Shown piece by piece: positions 10,455-21,847 of a stretch of 64,000 bases of DNA. Position numbers and translations under genes: made by a program. A model generated the notes under the pieces. It was not told where the DNA came from. It saw nothing but the letters and a program-made list of their open reading frames with translations, and made no database searches. Position 1 is the first letter of the stretch; each line of letters begins with the position of its first letter. Source of the stretch: Corylus avellana (lineage: Eukaryota > Streptophyta > Magnoliopsida > Fagales > Betulaceae); assembly GCF_901000735.1 (NCBI RefSeq), contig NC_081546.1, positions 10,070,254 through 10,134,253 of the forward strand, read 5' to 3'.

Positions 10455-10814
10455 ATGGCCAGGAAAAAAGATAAAGAGAAAACTGTTTCTAAAGCTCTGA
10501 CTATAAAGTCAGAATCCTCCTCCCTTGCTTCTTCCCTGCCCATTTCATCTGTTGCCATAACCAACAGATTTGCTCCCTTTGCTCCTTCTTATGATTCCCA
10601 AATGACGTACTCAAGTACACTTGCCTCCTCCTATGATCCCATTTCTGATAAACCCAGAAATCCCTTCATAAGACATGATAAAACGTCTGTCTTTAAATCT
10701 GACTACATGATTCTCCCTTACTACCAAAACTTGTTCTTTGTTGAACTTAATCGTTCTGCTTCTTCTAAATCTCCCGGAGATATTGCCGTCTCCTACTTTC
10801 CTCCAAATTTTCAT
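10455..10814 (+). pseudogene. Pararetrovirus ORF2, N-terminal part
   Basis: ATG at 10455 sits in a strong plant context (CCACCATGGCC), directly after TTTTTGCAGTG, which resembles a 3' splice site. The protein opens MARKKDKEKT, is Ser-rich, and reaches NLFFVELNR and YFPPNFH before the homology ends at 10814. The remaining 18 or so codons of the open frame read antisense into the inverted fragment. Its continuation is the segment starting at 4037. Function unknown. Confidence 0.78.
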
Positions 10815-11276
10815 GAAACGAAGCCAGGCATTGACATAATCATAATAGGAATAGGGAATTTGGGAATTTGAAGAAGGAAGAAGCTGAGAGGGGTGAGAAC
10901 CTCATTCTTCGACAGAGATGAATTTGACAATATAGGCAATAGTCCCAACAATCGTTTGGGGATTGTCTCTTTTGGGAATAGGCCTAAACTTGACAGATTT
11001 GGTTTGGATCAATATATCAGTGAAAAATGACAAATCTTTCAAAGGATGTTTAGGAATCCAATGAAAATGAGCAGGAAAATAATTATGGGCCAATTGCCCA
11101 GGGGTTCTGGAAAGATCTTCAGAAGAAAACAGATATTGGGAAAAGGGTAGAGTAACCCAGGGGAAAGAGAGAATGATAGGATTAGAACTAGGTTCTGTTT
11201 GAGAACCTGGGTGGGAGTTAGGTTCCGTTTGGGAAGCCATAGGTCCAGGGTTGTATTGGCCAAAAGCAGAAGATAT
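10815..11276 (-). pseudogene. Third, diverged pararetrovirus ORF2 fragment, inverted
   Basis: On the minus strand, from MASQTEPNSH the sequence gives LPFSQYLFSSEDLSRTPG, NYFPAHFHWIPKHPLKDLSF and then YSYYDYVNAWLRFM. This parallels ORF2 at 10730-10814 plus 4037-4320 but is clearly diverged, so it comes from a different virus lineage or an older event. A stop at 10902 interrupts it. It is joined head-on to the central unit at 10814/10815 with no TA tract; the far end abuts the TA tract at 11277. Confidence 0.8.
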
Positions 11277-11293
11277 AAATATATATATATATT
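11277..11293. repeat. (TA)n tract at right edge of viral locus
   Basis: A short TA run directly flanks the third viral fragment and precedes unrelated retrotransposon sequence. It mirrors the TA tracts at 2569-2590 and 3161-3170. Confidence 0.85.
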
Positions 11294-11454
11294 TTTTGGA
11301 CACCGCACTGTGCAGATCTGCTATGGCCGAAGCAAATCGGCGAATTCTTCCGGTTGGTTGCTGCCGGAATGCGTGCTCGCACCGTGATGAATTTTTTTTT
11401 TTTTAATTTTTTTTATGAGAAACGAACTAATCATTGCCACATACGGCGCCAAAT

Positions 11455-11981
11455 TGTTAGAACAGTTTTCAACACAGTAGATGCGCTTTTTTTGGGATCT
11501 TCAATAGTTGTCATGCGCTCCAAATCACTATAAAAAAGGCAATATTACCAGGGACACTCCGATGCCAAAGTCAGAAAGTTTCGGCGCACAATAATTCAAT
11601 ATGCTCAATAATATGTGTGTGGATATTTCAGGATTCAAGATGTTTTAGTACCTTGTGTACGGGCCTATTTAAAGGCTTGGGGAGCTGAAGTAGACTTGAA
11701 CTGGATCTTCTTATTTGAATTGGTTTGAGAGTCCAGAGTTGAGATAGAACTCAACAGCTATCATGTAGAGATAAACATTCAACCGATATCATGTAGAGAT
11801 AATCTTGAATAGTCATCTTGTAGAGATAAGTATGACGTCTTTATTCTAATATTATCCTAATTGGAATATATCTGTCTATTTAATTAATAGGCATTGCTTA
11901 TTAATTAATATCTTCGTGGGCCTAAACTTGGCCATTGGGCCCAGAATTTGATGGGCTTGTAGTGTGAATTTATTCTCAACA
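11455..11981 (-). mobile_element. LTR with adjacent primer binding site
   Basis: A 527-bp segment begins TGTTAGAACA and ends TCTCAACA. Just outside its left end, on the minus strand, lies TGGCGCCGTATG (11443-11454 region), a typical primer site placed three bases after the 5' LTR. The LTR therefore reads on the minus strand, with a TTTAAATAGG TATA-like core near 11670. The internal region toward 11294 (about 160 bp) is cut off by the viral locus, so only the 5' LTR and leader remain. The second LTR is not in the window. Confidence 0.65.
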
Positions 11982-12036
11982 TATTTAATGATGTTAACAT
12001 GGTAATTTTAACCAACTGTTTTTTTTTGTTTTTTTT

Positions 12037-12366
12037 AGGTAACCACTTAACCCCTCAAACTACCACCCTAATGACAATTTACCCCAAAACTATTAATTAA
12101 GACAATTTACTCTTCAAACTACCAAAACAATGACAATGTACCCCCCAATGCTAGCAAAATGACGAAATTATCCATATAGAATTTCAATAAGACAAAAATA
12201 CCCTTAAAAATTGAAAAAAAAATTAAAATTTAGTATTTTTATTTTTATTTTAGTAAGGGTAATTTTATCATTTTTTAAAAAGTGGGGGTACATTGTCATT
12301 GTTTTGGTAGTTTAAGGGATAAATTGTCGGAATTGATAGTTTGAGGGGGTTAAATAGACTTTACCC
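12037..12366. mobile_element. MITE with long inverted repeats
   Basis: The left arm (GGTAA..., TTAACCCCTCAAACTA, GACAATTTA) is the reverse complement of the right arm (TAAATTGTC, TAGTTTGAGGGGGTTAA, TTTACCC). The total is about 330 bp with no ORF. Both ends sit in T-rich DNA, so the target duplication is unclear. Around it, 11982-12036 and 12367-13100 hold AT-rich non-coding sequence and a (TA)n run at 12425-12450. Confidence 0.75.
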
Positions 12367-13105
12367 TTTTTTTTTTTAAATCACACGTCAATATTATGGG
12401 ATAAAAATATAATTCCGAGTATTACTATATATATATATATATATATATATAGAAAAATGTTAGATATTATCTTCCTATCCAACAATGTTGATACACTCCC
12501 AACCAACTATATATTAGATCTTTTTCTTTCTTTTATTTAACAAAGATTAATCAAATATAATTTTTCATGCTGCTACGCCAGAGAGTATTTAAGATTGTGT
12601 AATGAGAAGCAACCATGCCTCCACAGTGAATGAAACAATATTAAATTGCTCCAATGTGGCAAGTAGATAATGTAACCTGACAACTTGACGAAAGAACAAC
12701 TAAGACATGTGAATTGGGATGAAAGGACCCAACTAAAAGCAAGGATTTGCATTTTGCCCATTCATGTACTTTGCCATGTAATGAACCAAGTGGTATTAGA
12801 AGGTAGAGGACTTATGATTATGAGAAAGTTAAATAGAAAATAGATTGGCCATTTCAAGGGAGCTAAGGCCTCCTAAATTTTTATACAAGATAAAATATGC
12901 TGGAGAAATTATACGTGACACATGACAGAAGCTGGAAGGAGAACAATAGAAAATAGATAAAAATAACAAAAAATAAAATAAATCACGTTGATTAAAGTCT
13001 CATCGGTCAACAATGAGGTTTTGATAGAGTCTCACTACCAAGAAGAAGAGAACAAGCATGCCTCCAAGAAGACATCTTTTTCATTAATCATAATCTAATC
13101 TTCAT

Positions 13106-14530
13106 AGGAGTACAGAGAGCATTTAAATAAACTTTGTAAAATAAACCCTAATCCTAATTTGACTGACTTTGGGCTAAGCCCATTATCTAATTATTAAATA
13201 TCACTAAGTCTAGATTAGATGAATTTGGGCCAAGCCTATTACAATAACTCTTAAAATATAGATAAAACATCCATCTAAATATAAATAACCTGATTAACTA
13301 ATAAGATCCAAATAAAATTAAAAGACCGACTTATTTATTTTTCCTTCTATGATGCCTCTTATTTAATAAACCTTTGAATTTTATCAAAAACCCTTTACAA
13401 GTTGAAAAGTTATTATGAAAAATATTCCTCATTTTATCCTAAGAAATTAGGTTATTTAGAAGGGAAGATACTCCATAATTTTCTTATGAGAGATTACATT
13501 ATTTGAAAAGAAATTGTGCACGTTGATAACTTTCCTTCCTTTTCACAAAAAACCTTTTGTCTAGGGGTGAAAATGTAGTTAGTAAAATTGGCTAACCATC
13601 TCTGCTATAGTTAGCGGTTATTTAGGCGTTGTTTGGCAACCAACGTTGCCAAACCCAATGCAACACGACACTGTTTGCCGTCAGAGGGAAAGCATGGGTT
13701 GACGAGATGCATCAAGTACGAAGCCTTGACATAACGGGCTGCAGGGAAAATGGAGAGCCGAGTTTGAAAAAATGGGTTAAGTGAAATTCCTATACTGTCC
13801 TTACATTTTGCCAACTAAAATCAGCGCCCAACTTTTTCCCCATAAGCCTCTTTCTCAAAAACTTCTCCCTGCACAAGCATTCAAATTGATTTGGTTTTAC
13901 CATTTGATTAAATATGAAGGTAGTCTCATTCAAAAGATTATAATTAATCAAAAAGAGAATTTTTGAAAAATGCCTAGTTTTGTAGATCTTAACCATCTTA
14001 TTCACTATAAGAACAGAGAAGAGCAAATGCTATTAAAAGCAAAAATTTGAGGAAGAAGTTTTAAGCCAACCTTGCTCTTCCATATAGGCCGGGGAGATGT
14101 CCGAAGTGACTGTCTGGAGCTCTCGTGAGACATAACTGGCTTTTGATTTTTTTGGACTACGTGATAGTTTTTTTTCTTGGCTGGGAGGTCACCAAACTCT
14201 AAACACAACTTCGCAGGTTTTTTTTGTTAAGCAGGGACAAGATAGAGGGATTCTAGAGGAATAATAGAAGGAAAAACCTATAGGTGGCATTTTGGTTATT
14301 TCAGACAATGGGCATTTTTGTCATTCTACCAGGAGATGGCTTGTCGAAGACTTTATTTTCTAGAGCCTTGTGCCGTAACCCTACAGACGAGGTCTACTTT
14401 CCCTCTGATGGCAAACAGTGAAGTATTACGTTGGGTTTGGCAACGTTGGTTGCCAAACAACGCCTTAATAACCACCTTGCGGATGGTTAGCCACCAATAT
14501 TTTTTTCTAGGTTTTTTTTATTATTATTAT
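13106..14530. mobile_element. Composite repeat, copy 1 (diverged)
   Basis: From about 13106 the sequence matches 17968 onward and 20268 onward at roughly 90%. All three copies share a left arm with CCTAATTTGACTGACTTTGGG, a Tourist-like insertion, and a right part with TTATTATTATT. Copy 1 lacks the SINE. No coding region is supported; short ORFs here are frame coincidences. Confidence 0.75.
13625..14464. mobile_element. Tourist-like (PIF/Harbinger) element, copy 1
   Basis: The ends are GGCGTTGTTTGGCAACC and its complement GGTTGCCAAACAACGCC, with extended inverted homology inside (CACTGTTTGCC / GGCAAACAGTG). TTA flanks both sides (13622-13624 and 14465-14467), the 3-bp target duplication expected for PIF/Harbinger. 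It is 840 bp with no transposase, so non-autonomous. Confidence 0.8.
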
Positions 14531-17053
14531 TATTAGGGTAAATATATTATAAGTCCCTGAGTCAACCTGCCAAAACTAAAAAATCCCTAAGTTTTTTTTT
14601 TTTTTTTTTTTTTTTTACCCCTAGGTTAATCGAAATGCCAATAAAATGCCTACCATTAGATTTTTTTTTTCAAAATGGTTAACAACCGTTAGTCTCATTG
14701 AAATGGTCCGTTTTACAATATGCCATATCAATCAAAATTTTGATCCTACGTGTCCACTCAAAATTCATCGTTTTGGCTGGTGCCAAAACGGTGAGTTTTG
14801 AGGTTTCTCTTCCCCAACACAATGCTCCTTCCCCAAAAATACCATCCCGATGGAACTGCAAATAACCACCAACCAAGCTGAGCAGGATGCAAGTGGTGGT
14901 GGTGGGGACAGGGAGGCCAAATGTCATGGACAGGATGGCTGAGACCATCAGGTTGGGAGTAGAAGACGAGAGGGCGAGGTGGGTACGCAACAGCAGCAGC
15001 AGAAGTAACATTGCCAGGGTGGATGAGTCTGGGGATGAAGCTGCGGTCGGAGGAGGCAAGTTGGTAGAGAAGTTCCCGAGCATGAGAAAATTGTTGTTGA
15101 GTTGGTCTGATGGCTTAGGGGGGCTGTGAAGAGTGGGTGTGGGCGTGAATGGTTTTATGACTTCAATCCCGTTACTAGCCAGAATACTCACAACAACACA
15201 AACCCTTCTTCAAGGCAAATAGGCATTATGCACTAAAAGCGGAATAAAAACTAACATCAAACATAAGACAAAGACCCAATCGATCTCCCCTTGCTCTTAA
15301 ATCATATGGTAACTAAGCAATCACTGATTGAATTGAGTGATATTTACATGAATGATAATTTGATAGTAATTTTAACCTCATATGTTTTGCTCTTCTGTTC
15401 TATTTTTTACTTTTTTATCTACAATAACACCATTTGTTCTGAAATTTTAGATAAAAAATAACAAATTTGTTTAAATATATAGTTAGATTGCACTCAAGAA
15501 TACAGTCATGCACTAAACATTACATCTTCATGAGGATTTCTCAATGTTGGAAAGGTTAGGTTAATTACTTATTACCTCCATATATGACTTAGGGTGAGGT
15601 GCAATTGATGGTTCTATAGAAGTGGGAGGTGAGGATGATCTCACTGTACACAAAATTCTAATTTGAAACAATGAAATGTAAACCACCTAAAAGTTGCACA
15701 ATAGGGAACTAGAACTTGATCCCTAAATAACAACATTAGCATGAGTCATAGTCTGCCTTCTCAAAACATGATTGCTGCAGCACATAATATAACAATTGAG
15801 TCATAGCATGCACATATGACTGTTGCAGCACATTTAAAATTAGTCTATGCTTACAATTTTGACAAGTCAAATATGGATGAGAGAATGTACACTCTAAATT
15901 CTTCTTTAGAGAGCATGAGACATTCTCAATTTATGCCTAATTTACCCAAACGGAAAAATAAGTAAAGATGACTATTTTCCATTGCCATGCACCTGAATCC
16001 AAAAAGGCAGCTGATTTGGTGACCTGAATTTACAAATGCTATGTAAGATTCTTTCAAGCCAAATATGGATTATGCACTAACAATTCATACTCAAAACTAA
16101 TGACAGGTCCAATATAGACTTTACTTCAAAAGCAGATGGAGACAAAATACATCTTTCTATCAGAAAATCTTTTCACAGCTGGATAAGCCAGGCAATTGAT
16201 ATTGAACATTAAGCAAAAAGGCCATAACACACCTACAGAAAGAATGGCTACATATGCTTGCATACCATGAAAGAACATAATATAACAATGCAGCAATGGT
16301 TCCTAATGGCTCTTTCTAATTCTCTGTATTTTTTTCCACTGAGCAATTTTCCTCTATTTTCTCATGAAAGTCTAAGTTCTATTACAAGTGGATCAAATTT
16401 ACTCCCACTTTAGCTATTCTCAAAACTGTTCCTTTACTTTCTTGTTCTTTTCAAAACTGTTTTTTTCCTCCTCTCTATTCCTTTGTCTTATGCAAACACA
16501 CTCACACAAAAAAGAGCACTGTTCAAATACGTGTTTGCTGCAGCACAATTTGATTTTGTAAATGCTTAAAATTTAGGCCAATAAATGTTCAAAGCTGTGG
16601 TTGCTGTAGCATAATTAACATGAATTCATGAGATATGTGACATTGTTGCAAGATGGTCACAAAGCAGACATCTCGGATCAATTTGTTGATGAAAAGAACA
16701 TAATAAAGGATTGTAAAGCAGCACAATCTAAGCACATATTAGCCAAAACTACAGCCCAATTAAGACCTTAACCAATGGCATCATTCTTAATGGTTGAAAA
16801 GCAGAAAAGTGAGAGAAAGAAAGATATAACAGTAAAATCTATGGTCTAAATTAATAAACTGAATTCTGTCATTGAAGATAAATCTAATACAAATAATTGT
16901 CATGGAGTGAAGAAATGTAAATACAAGAAGCTTGTGTTGCAAGTTCCATTCTTTCCTACAACAATCAAGCCACTCCACAAACAAAAAATGATGTAGAATC
17001 TACACTTGAAACAATTTTGTACACAAACGAGAGCAGCATCTCCTTCAAGTGCT
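14531..17053. other. Non-coding region, no gene recognised
   Basis: 14531-14700 is T-rich with a degenerate repeat. 14760-15130 is GC-richer and open in several frames, but no frame matches a family I recognise, and the longest frame is mostly low-complexity on the opposite strand to the other. 15131-17000 is AT-rich with no inverted repeats or ORFs worth naming. Confidence 0.5.
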
Positions 17054-17410
17054 TTAGCTGTTTACTTGCACCAAAGATGTGAAATTGAACTTGATAACTG
17101 GCTTTTGTAGGACAGCAGATGCAGAAGCTGCCGTGGAGAATGGTGCAGTAAGGTTCTCTTCACCATCGTTATTGAATAAACTAGAGCAAGCTCTGTTCAC
17201 TTGTTCCTGAAAAGCTGTTAATGAGTATTTCGAGGGTTGGACACTTGCTCCTTCCTCTGCTTTAGTTTCCCTTGCTAAAGTTTCACTCTTGCTCGTTGCC
17301 ACATAATCACATTTTCTGAATTTATTGCTGGTATCATCAGATTCATCTACTTTTCTTTTCTTTCCAACAACACCTTCAACCGCTTCAAGAGGACTAACAT
17401 TTCTAGGTTT
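17054..17410 (-). pseudogene. 3' exon fragment of an unidentified nuclear protein gene
   Basis: Reading on the minus strand from about 17410 gives an open frame: EEATRKPRNVSPLEAV, then KKRKVDESDD (nuclear-localisation-like), then SKYSLTAFQEQVNRACSSLF and a C-terminus ending KPVIKFNFTSLVQVNS with a stop at 17054. Composition is that of a real protein, not of repeat. Upstream of 17410 the composite repeat begins (by 17447 at the latest), so all earlier exons are gone or displaced. I do not recognise the family. It may be a gene severed by repeat insertion or a captured fragment. Confidence 0.45.
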
Positions 17411-18483
17411 TCTAGTAGCCTCTTCATGCGGTTAGCGGTTATAGCCAATAACCGACGGTTATAACCGTTTGAACACCTAGTTACCCTCAAATGGCCAAAG
17501 GGAGTGGTCACCCCTCTCTCTGTATATTCTACCATCAAACTCAATTAACCTTTCCAATATTTTTTTGGAATTAATAATATTTATAGGTGGGATGCAATCG
17601 ACGTATTATTCAAAATGCAAATCGAGTCTTAAGTTTGTAAAGTTCTTTTTTTGGAAATTGAGCTTAAAAAACCATTGATTTTCTTTTTCCTGATCCATAA
17701 AACCATTGATTTTCTATTTGGCTAGGAAATATATAAGATATATTGGTGTCATCTCTTATATCCCACAACTTGCTACACTAGGTAAAACTATGAAACTAGA
17801 TTTGAACCAACTCTAGAACGATAAATCACCAATTATTCTAGGAAAAAAGGTAAAATCAATCCCTATGGTTTACCTGATTTGTAATTAACTCTCAGTGGTA
17901 TCAAAATAAACATATAGGTCCCTGGGGTATGCCAAAAAATATACCCTAACCCTAATTTGATCTTCATAGGAGTATAGAGGGCATTTAAATAGACTTTGTA
18001 AAATATACCCTAACCCTAATTTGACTGACTTTGGGCTAAGCCCATTATCTAATTATTAAATATCACTAAGTCTAGATTAGATGAATTTGGGCCAAGCCCA
18101 TTACAATAACTTTGAAAATATAGATAAAACATCCATCTAAATATAAGTAACCCAATTAACTAATAAGATCCAAATAAAATTAAAAGACCATCTTATTTAT
18201 TTTCCATCTGTGATGCCTTTTATTTAATAAACCTTGAATTTTATTGAAAACCCTTTACAAGTTGTAAAAGTTATTACGAAAAATATTCCTAATTTTATCC
18301 TAAGAAATTAGGTTATTTGAAAGGAAAGATACTCCCTAACTTTCTTCTAAGAGATTACATTATTTGAAAAGAAATTGTGCACATTGATAACATTCCTTCC
18401 CTTTCACAAAAAATCTTTTGTCTAGGGGTGAAAATGCGATTAGTAAAATTGGCTAACCGTCTTTGCTATATAGCGGTTATTTA

Positions 18484-19334
18484 GGCGTTGTTTGGCAATC
18501 AACATTGCCAAACCCAATGCAACACGGCATTGTTTTTCATCAAAGGAAAAGCATGGGGTGATGAGATGCATCAAGTACGGAGCCTTGACATAACGGGCTG
18601 CAGGGAAAAAAGAGAACCGAGTTTGAAAAAATGGGTCAAGTGAAATTCCTGTATTGTTCTTACGTTTTGCCAACTAAAATCTGCGCCCAACTTTTTCCCT
18701 CTTTTCACACAAGCCTCTTCCTCAGAAACTTCTCCCCACACAAGCGTTCAAATTGATTTGGTTTTACCCTTTGATTAAATATGAAGGTAGCCTCATTCAA
18801 AAGATTATAATTAATCGAAAAGAGAACATATGAAAAATGCCTAGTTTTGTAAATCTTAACCATCTTATTCATTATAAGAACAGAGAAGAGCAAAAGCCAT
18901 TAAAAGCAAAAAATTTGAGGAAGAAGTTTTAAGCCAACCTTGCTCTTCCATATAGGCCGGGGAGATGCCCGAAGTGATTGTCTGGAGCTCTCCTAAGGCA
19001 TAACTGGCTTTTGATTTTTTTGGACTACGTGGTAGTTTTTCCTATCTTGGCTGGAAGGTCACCAAACTCTAAACACAGCTTCACAGATTTTTTTTGTTAA
19101 GCAGGGATGAGATAGAGGGATTTTGGAGAAATAATAGAAGAAAACACCGATGGGTGGCATTTTGGTAATTTTGGACAGTGGGTGTTTTTGTCATTCTACC
19201 AGGAGATGGCGTGTCGAAGACTTTATTTCCTGGAGCCTTGTACCGCAACCCTGCAAACGAGGTCTGCTTTCCCTCTGACGGTAAACAGTGCTGTGTTGTG
19301 TTGGGTTTGGCAACGTTGGTTGCCAAACAACGCC
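18484..19334. mobile_element. Tourist-like element, copy 2
   Basis: Same termini as copy 1 (GGCGTTGTTTGGCAATC / TTGCCAAACAACGCC), flanked by TTA. It is 851 bp. It lies inside an older element whose own arms (GGCTAACCGTC / GGATGGTTAGCC) face each other across the insertion. Confidence 0.8.
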
Positions 19335-19532
19335 TTAGTCGGATGGTTAGCCACCATTTTTTTTTTCCAGGTTTTTTTAATTATTATTATTATTATTATT
19401 ATATTTCAGGTATTTTAGTAATTTTAGTACAATTTCAATGAGAGTATATGTGTTGTCACCAAACAAAGGAATAAGAATAGTTATTACATTCTATTTCCTT
19501 TCATTCCCTGTAATAACTATTCATTTTTGTGC

Positions 19533-19640
19533 CCAAAGGGTAGCTCAATCGGCTGGGGAGCACTTCTCATAAAGTGGAGGTCTCTAATTCGAATCTCTTT
19601 CCCCCCTTTTGTGTGACATGTCAAAAAAAAAAAAAAAAAA
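19533..19640 (+). mobile_element. tRNA-derived SINE, copy in repeat 2
   Basis: GCCCAAAGGGTAGCTCAATCGG contains an A box and GGTCTCTAATTCGAATC a B box of an RNA polymerase III promoter, spaced as in a tRNA. A poly-A tail of about 20 follows. The tRNA-like part resembles tRNA-Met (CTCATA in the anticodon arm). The flanking CTAT... duplication is cut by the N gap. Confidence 0.75.
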
Positions 19641-19646
19641 AGCTAT

Positions 19647-19746
19647 NNNNNNNNNNNNNNNNNNNNNNNNNNNNNNNNNNNNNNNNNNNNNNNNNNNNNN
19701 NNNNNNNNNNNNNNNNNNNNNNNNNNNNNNNNNNNNNNNNNNNNNN
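19647..19746. other. Assembly gap of 100 N between two near-identical copies
   Basis: The gap falls exactly between composite repeat copies 2 and 3, inside the SINE tail on the left and the repeat start on the right. Confidence 0.98.
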
Positions 19747-20783
19747 AATAACCGACGGTTATAACCGTTTGAACACCTAGTTATCCTCAAATGGCCAAAG
19801 GGAGTGGTCACCCCTCTCTCTGTATATTCTACCATCAAACTCAATTAACCTTTCCAATATTTTTTTGGAATTAATAATATTTATAGGTGGGATGCAATCG
19901 ACGTATTATTCAAAATGCAAATCGAGTCTTAAGTTTGTAAAGTTCTTTTTTTGGAAATTGAGCTTAAAAAACCATTGATTTTCTTTTTCCTGATCCATAA
20001 AACCATTGATTTTCTATTTGGCTAGGAAATATATAAGATATATTGGTGTCATCTCTTATATCCCACAACTTGCTACACTAGGTGAAACTATGAAACTAGA
20101 TTTGAACCAACTCTAGAACGATAAATCACCAATTATTCTAGGAAAAAAGGTAAAATCAATCCCTATGGTTTACCTGATTTGTAATTAACTCTCAGTGGTA
20201 TCAAAATAAACATATAGGTCCCTGGGGTATGCCAAAAAATATACCCTAACCCTAATTTGATCTTCATAGGAGTATAGAGGGCATTTAAATAGACTTTGTA
20301 AAATATACCCTAACCCTAATTTGACTGACTTTGGGCTAAGCCCATTATCTAATTATTAAATATCACTAAGTCTAGATTAGATGAATTTGGGCCAAGCCCA
20401 TTACAATAACTTTGAAAATATAGATAAAACATCCATCTAAATATAAGTAACCCAATTAACTAATAAGATCCAAATAAAATTAAAAGACCATCTTATTTAT
20501 TTTCCATCTGTGATGCCTTTTATTTAATAAACCTTGAATTTTATTGAAAACCCTTTACAAGTTGTAAAAGTTATTACGAAAAATATTCCTAATTTTATCC
20601 TAAGAAATTAGGTTATTTGAAAGGAAAGATACTCCCTAACTTTCTTCTAAGAGATTACATTATTTGAAAAGAAATTGTGCACATTGATAACATTCCTTCC
20701 CTTTCACAAAAAATCTTTTGTCTAGGGGTGAAAATGCGATTAGTAAAATTGGCTAACCGTCTTTGCTATATAGCGGTTATTTA

Positions 20784-21634
20784 GGCGTTGTTTGGCAATC
20801 AACATTGCCAAACCCAATGCAACACGTCATTGTTTTTCATCAAAGGAAAAGCATGGGGTGATGAGATGCATCAAGTACGGAGCCTTGACATAACGGGCTG
20901 CAGGGAAAAAAGAGAACCGAGTTTGAAAAAATGGGTCAAGTGAAATTCCTGTATTGTTCTTACGTTTTGCCAACTAAAATCTGCGCCCAACTTTTTCCCT
21001 CTTTTCACACAAGCCTCTTCCTCAGAAACTTCTCCCCACACAAGCGTTCAAATTGATTTGGTTTTACCCTTTGATTAAATATGAAGGTAGCCTCATTCAA
21101 AAGATTATAATTAATCGAAAAGAGAACTTCTGAAAAATGCCTAGTTTTGTAAATCTTAACCATCTTATTCATTATAAGAACAGAGAAGAGCAAATGCCAT
21201 TAAAAGCAAAAAATTTAAGGAAGAAGTTTTAAGCCAACCTTGCTCTTCCATATAGGCCGGGGAGATGCCCGAAGTGATTGTCTGGAGCTCTCCTAAGGCA
21301 TAACTGGCTTTCGATTTTTTTGGACTACGTGGTAGTTTTTCCTATCTTGGCTGGAAGGTCACCAAACTCTAAACACAGCTTCACAGATATGTTTTGTTAA
21401 GCAGGGATGAGATAGAGGGATTTTGGAGAAATAATAGAAGAAAACACCGATGGGTGGCATTTTGGTAATTTTGGATAGTGGGTGTTTTTGTCATTCTACC
21501 AGGAGATGGCGTGTCGAAGACTTTATTTCCTGGAGCCTTGTACCGCAACCCTGCAGACGAGGTTTGCTTTCCCTCTGATGGTAAACAGTGTTGTGTTGTG
21601 TTGGGTTTGGCAACGTTGGTTGCCAAACAACGCC
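20784..21634. mobile_element. Tourist-like element, copy 3
   Basis: Same 851-bp structure as copy 2, flanked by TTA on both sides. Confidence 0.8.
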
Positions 21635-21679
21635 TTAGTCGGATGGTTAGCCACCAATTTTTTTTTCCAGGTTTTTTTA

Positions 21680-21722
<43 letters not shown>

Positions 21723-21847
21723 TTCAGGTATTTTAGTAATTTTAGTACAATTTCAATGAGAGTATATGTGTTGTCACCAAACAAAGGAATAAGAATAGTT
21801 ATTACATTCTATTTCCTTTCATTCCCTGTAATAGCTATTCATTTTTG

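Larger units (their letters stand above)
4036..10814 (+). other. Endogenous pararetrovirus, about one circular unit length, no reverse transcriptase
   Basis: The segment begins and ends with the same 17 bases (TTCCTCCAAATTTTCAT at 4036-4052 and 10798-10814) inside ORF2. It therefore reads as one turn of a circular genome of about 6.76 kb. Order from the opening point: ORF2 C-terminal part, intergenic promoter region, TGGTATCAGAGC primer site, leader, movement protein, coat protein with zinc knuckle, protease, short spacer, ORF2 N-terminal part. There are no LTRs. The content and order are those of Caulimoviridae, closest in my judgement to the florendovirus/petuvirus side. Reverse transcriptase and RNase H are absent. 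Several frameshifts and stops show it is an inactive genomic fossil. Confidence 0.88.
17447..19646. mobile_element. Composite repeat, copy 2
   Basis: It matches copy 3 base for base with a constant offset of 2300 apart from about 1% substitutions, and copy 1 at lower identity. In order it contains a segment shared with 63527-64000, a half of the MITE family seen at 31638, an older element with TAGGGGTGAAAATGCG near 18422, the Tourist-like insertion, an (ATT)n run and a SINE. It ends at the N gap. Confidence 0.85.

Noticed and set aside
13790..14026. ORF MLFSVLI.. found in all three Tourist-like copies (also 18705-18893 and 21005-21193)
   Set aside because: Its conservation follows from the repeat being copied. 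It lies in a non-autonomous element, has no transposase motif, and the frames differ in length between copies.
14679..15191. 170-residue minus-strand ORF and the 80-residue ORF opposite it
   Set aside because: No recognised domain, Ser/Leu/Pro low-complexity, both strands open through a GC-richer patch, no splice or promoter context that supports either.
19533..19610. Possible tRNA gene
   Set aside because: Has A and B boxes but the stems do not pair as a full cloverleaf, a poly-A tail follows, and the other copy has target duplications. It is a SINE.
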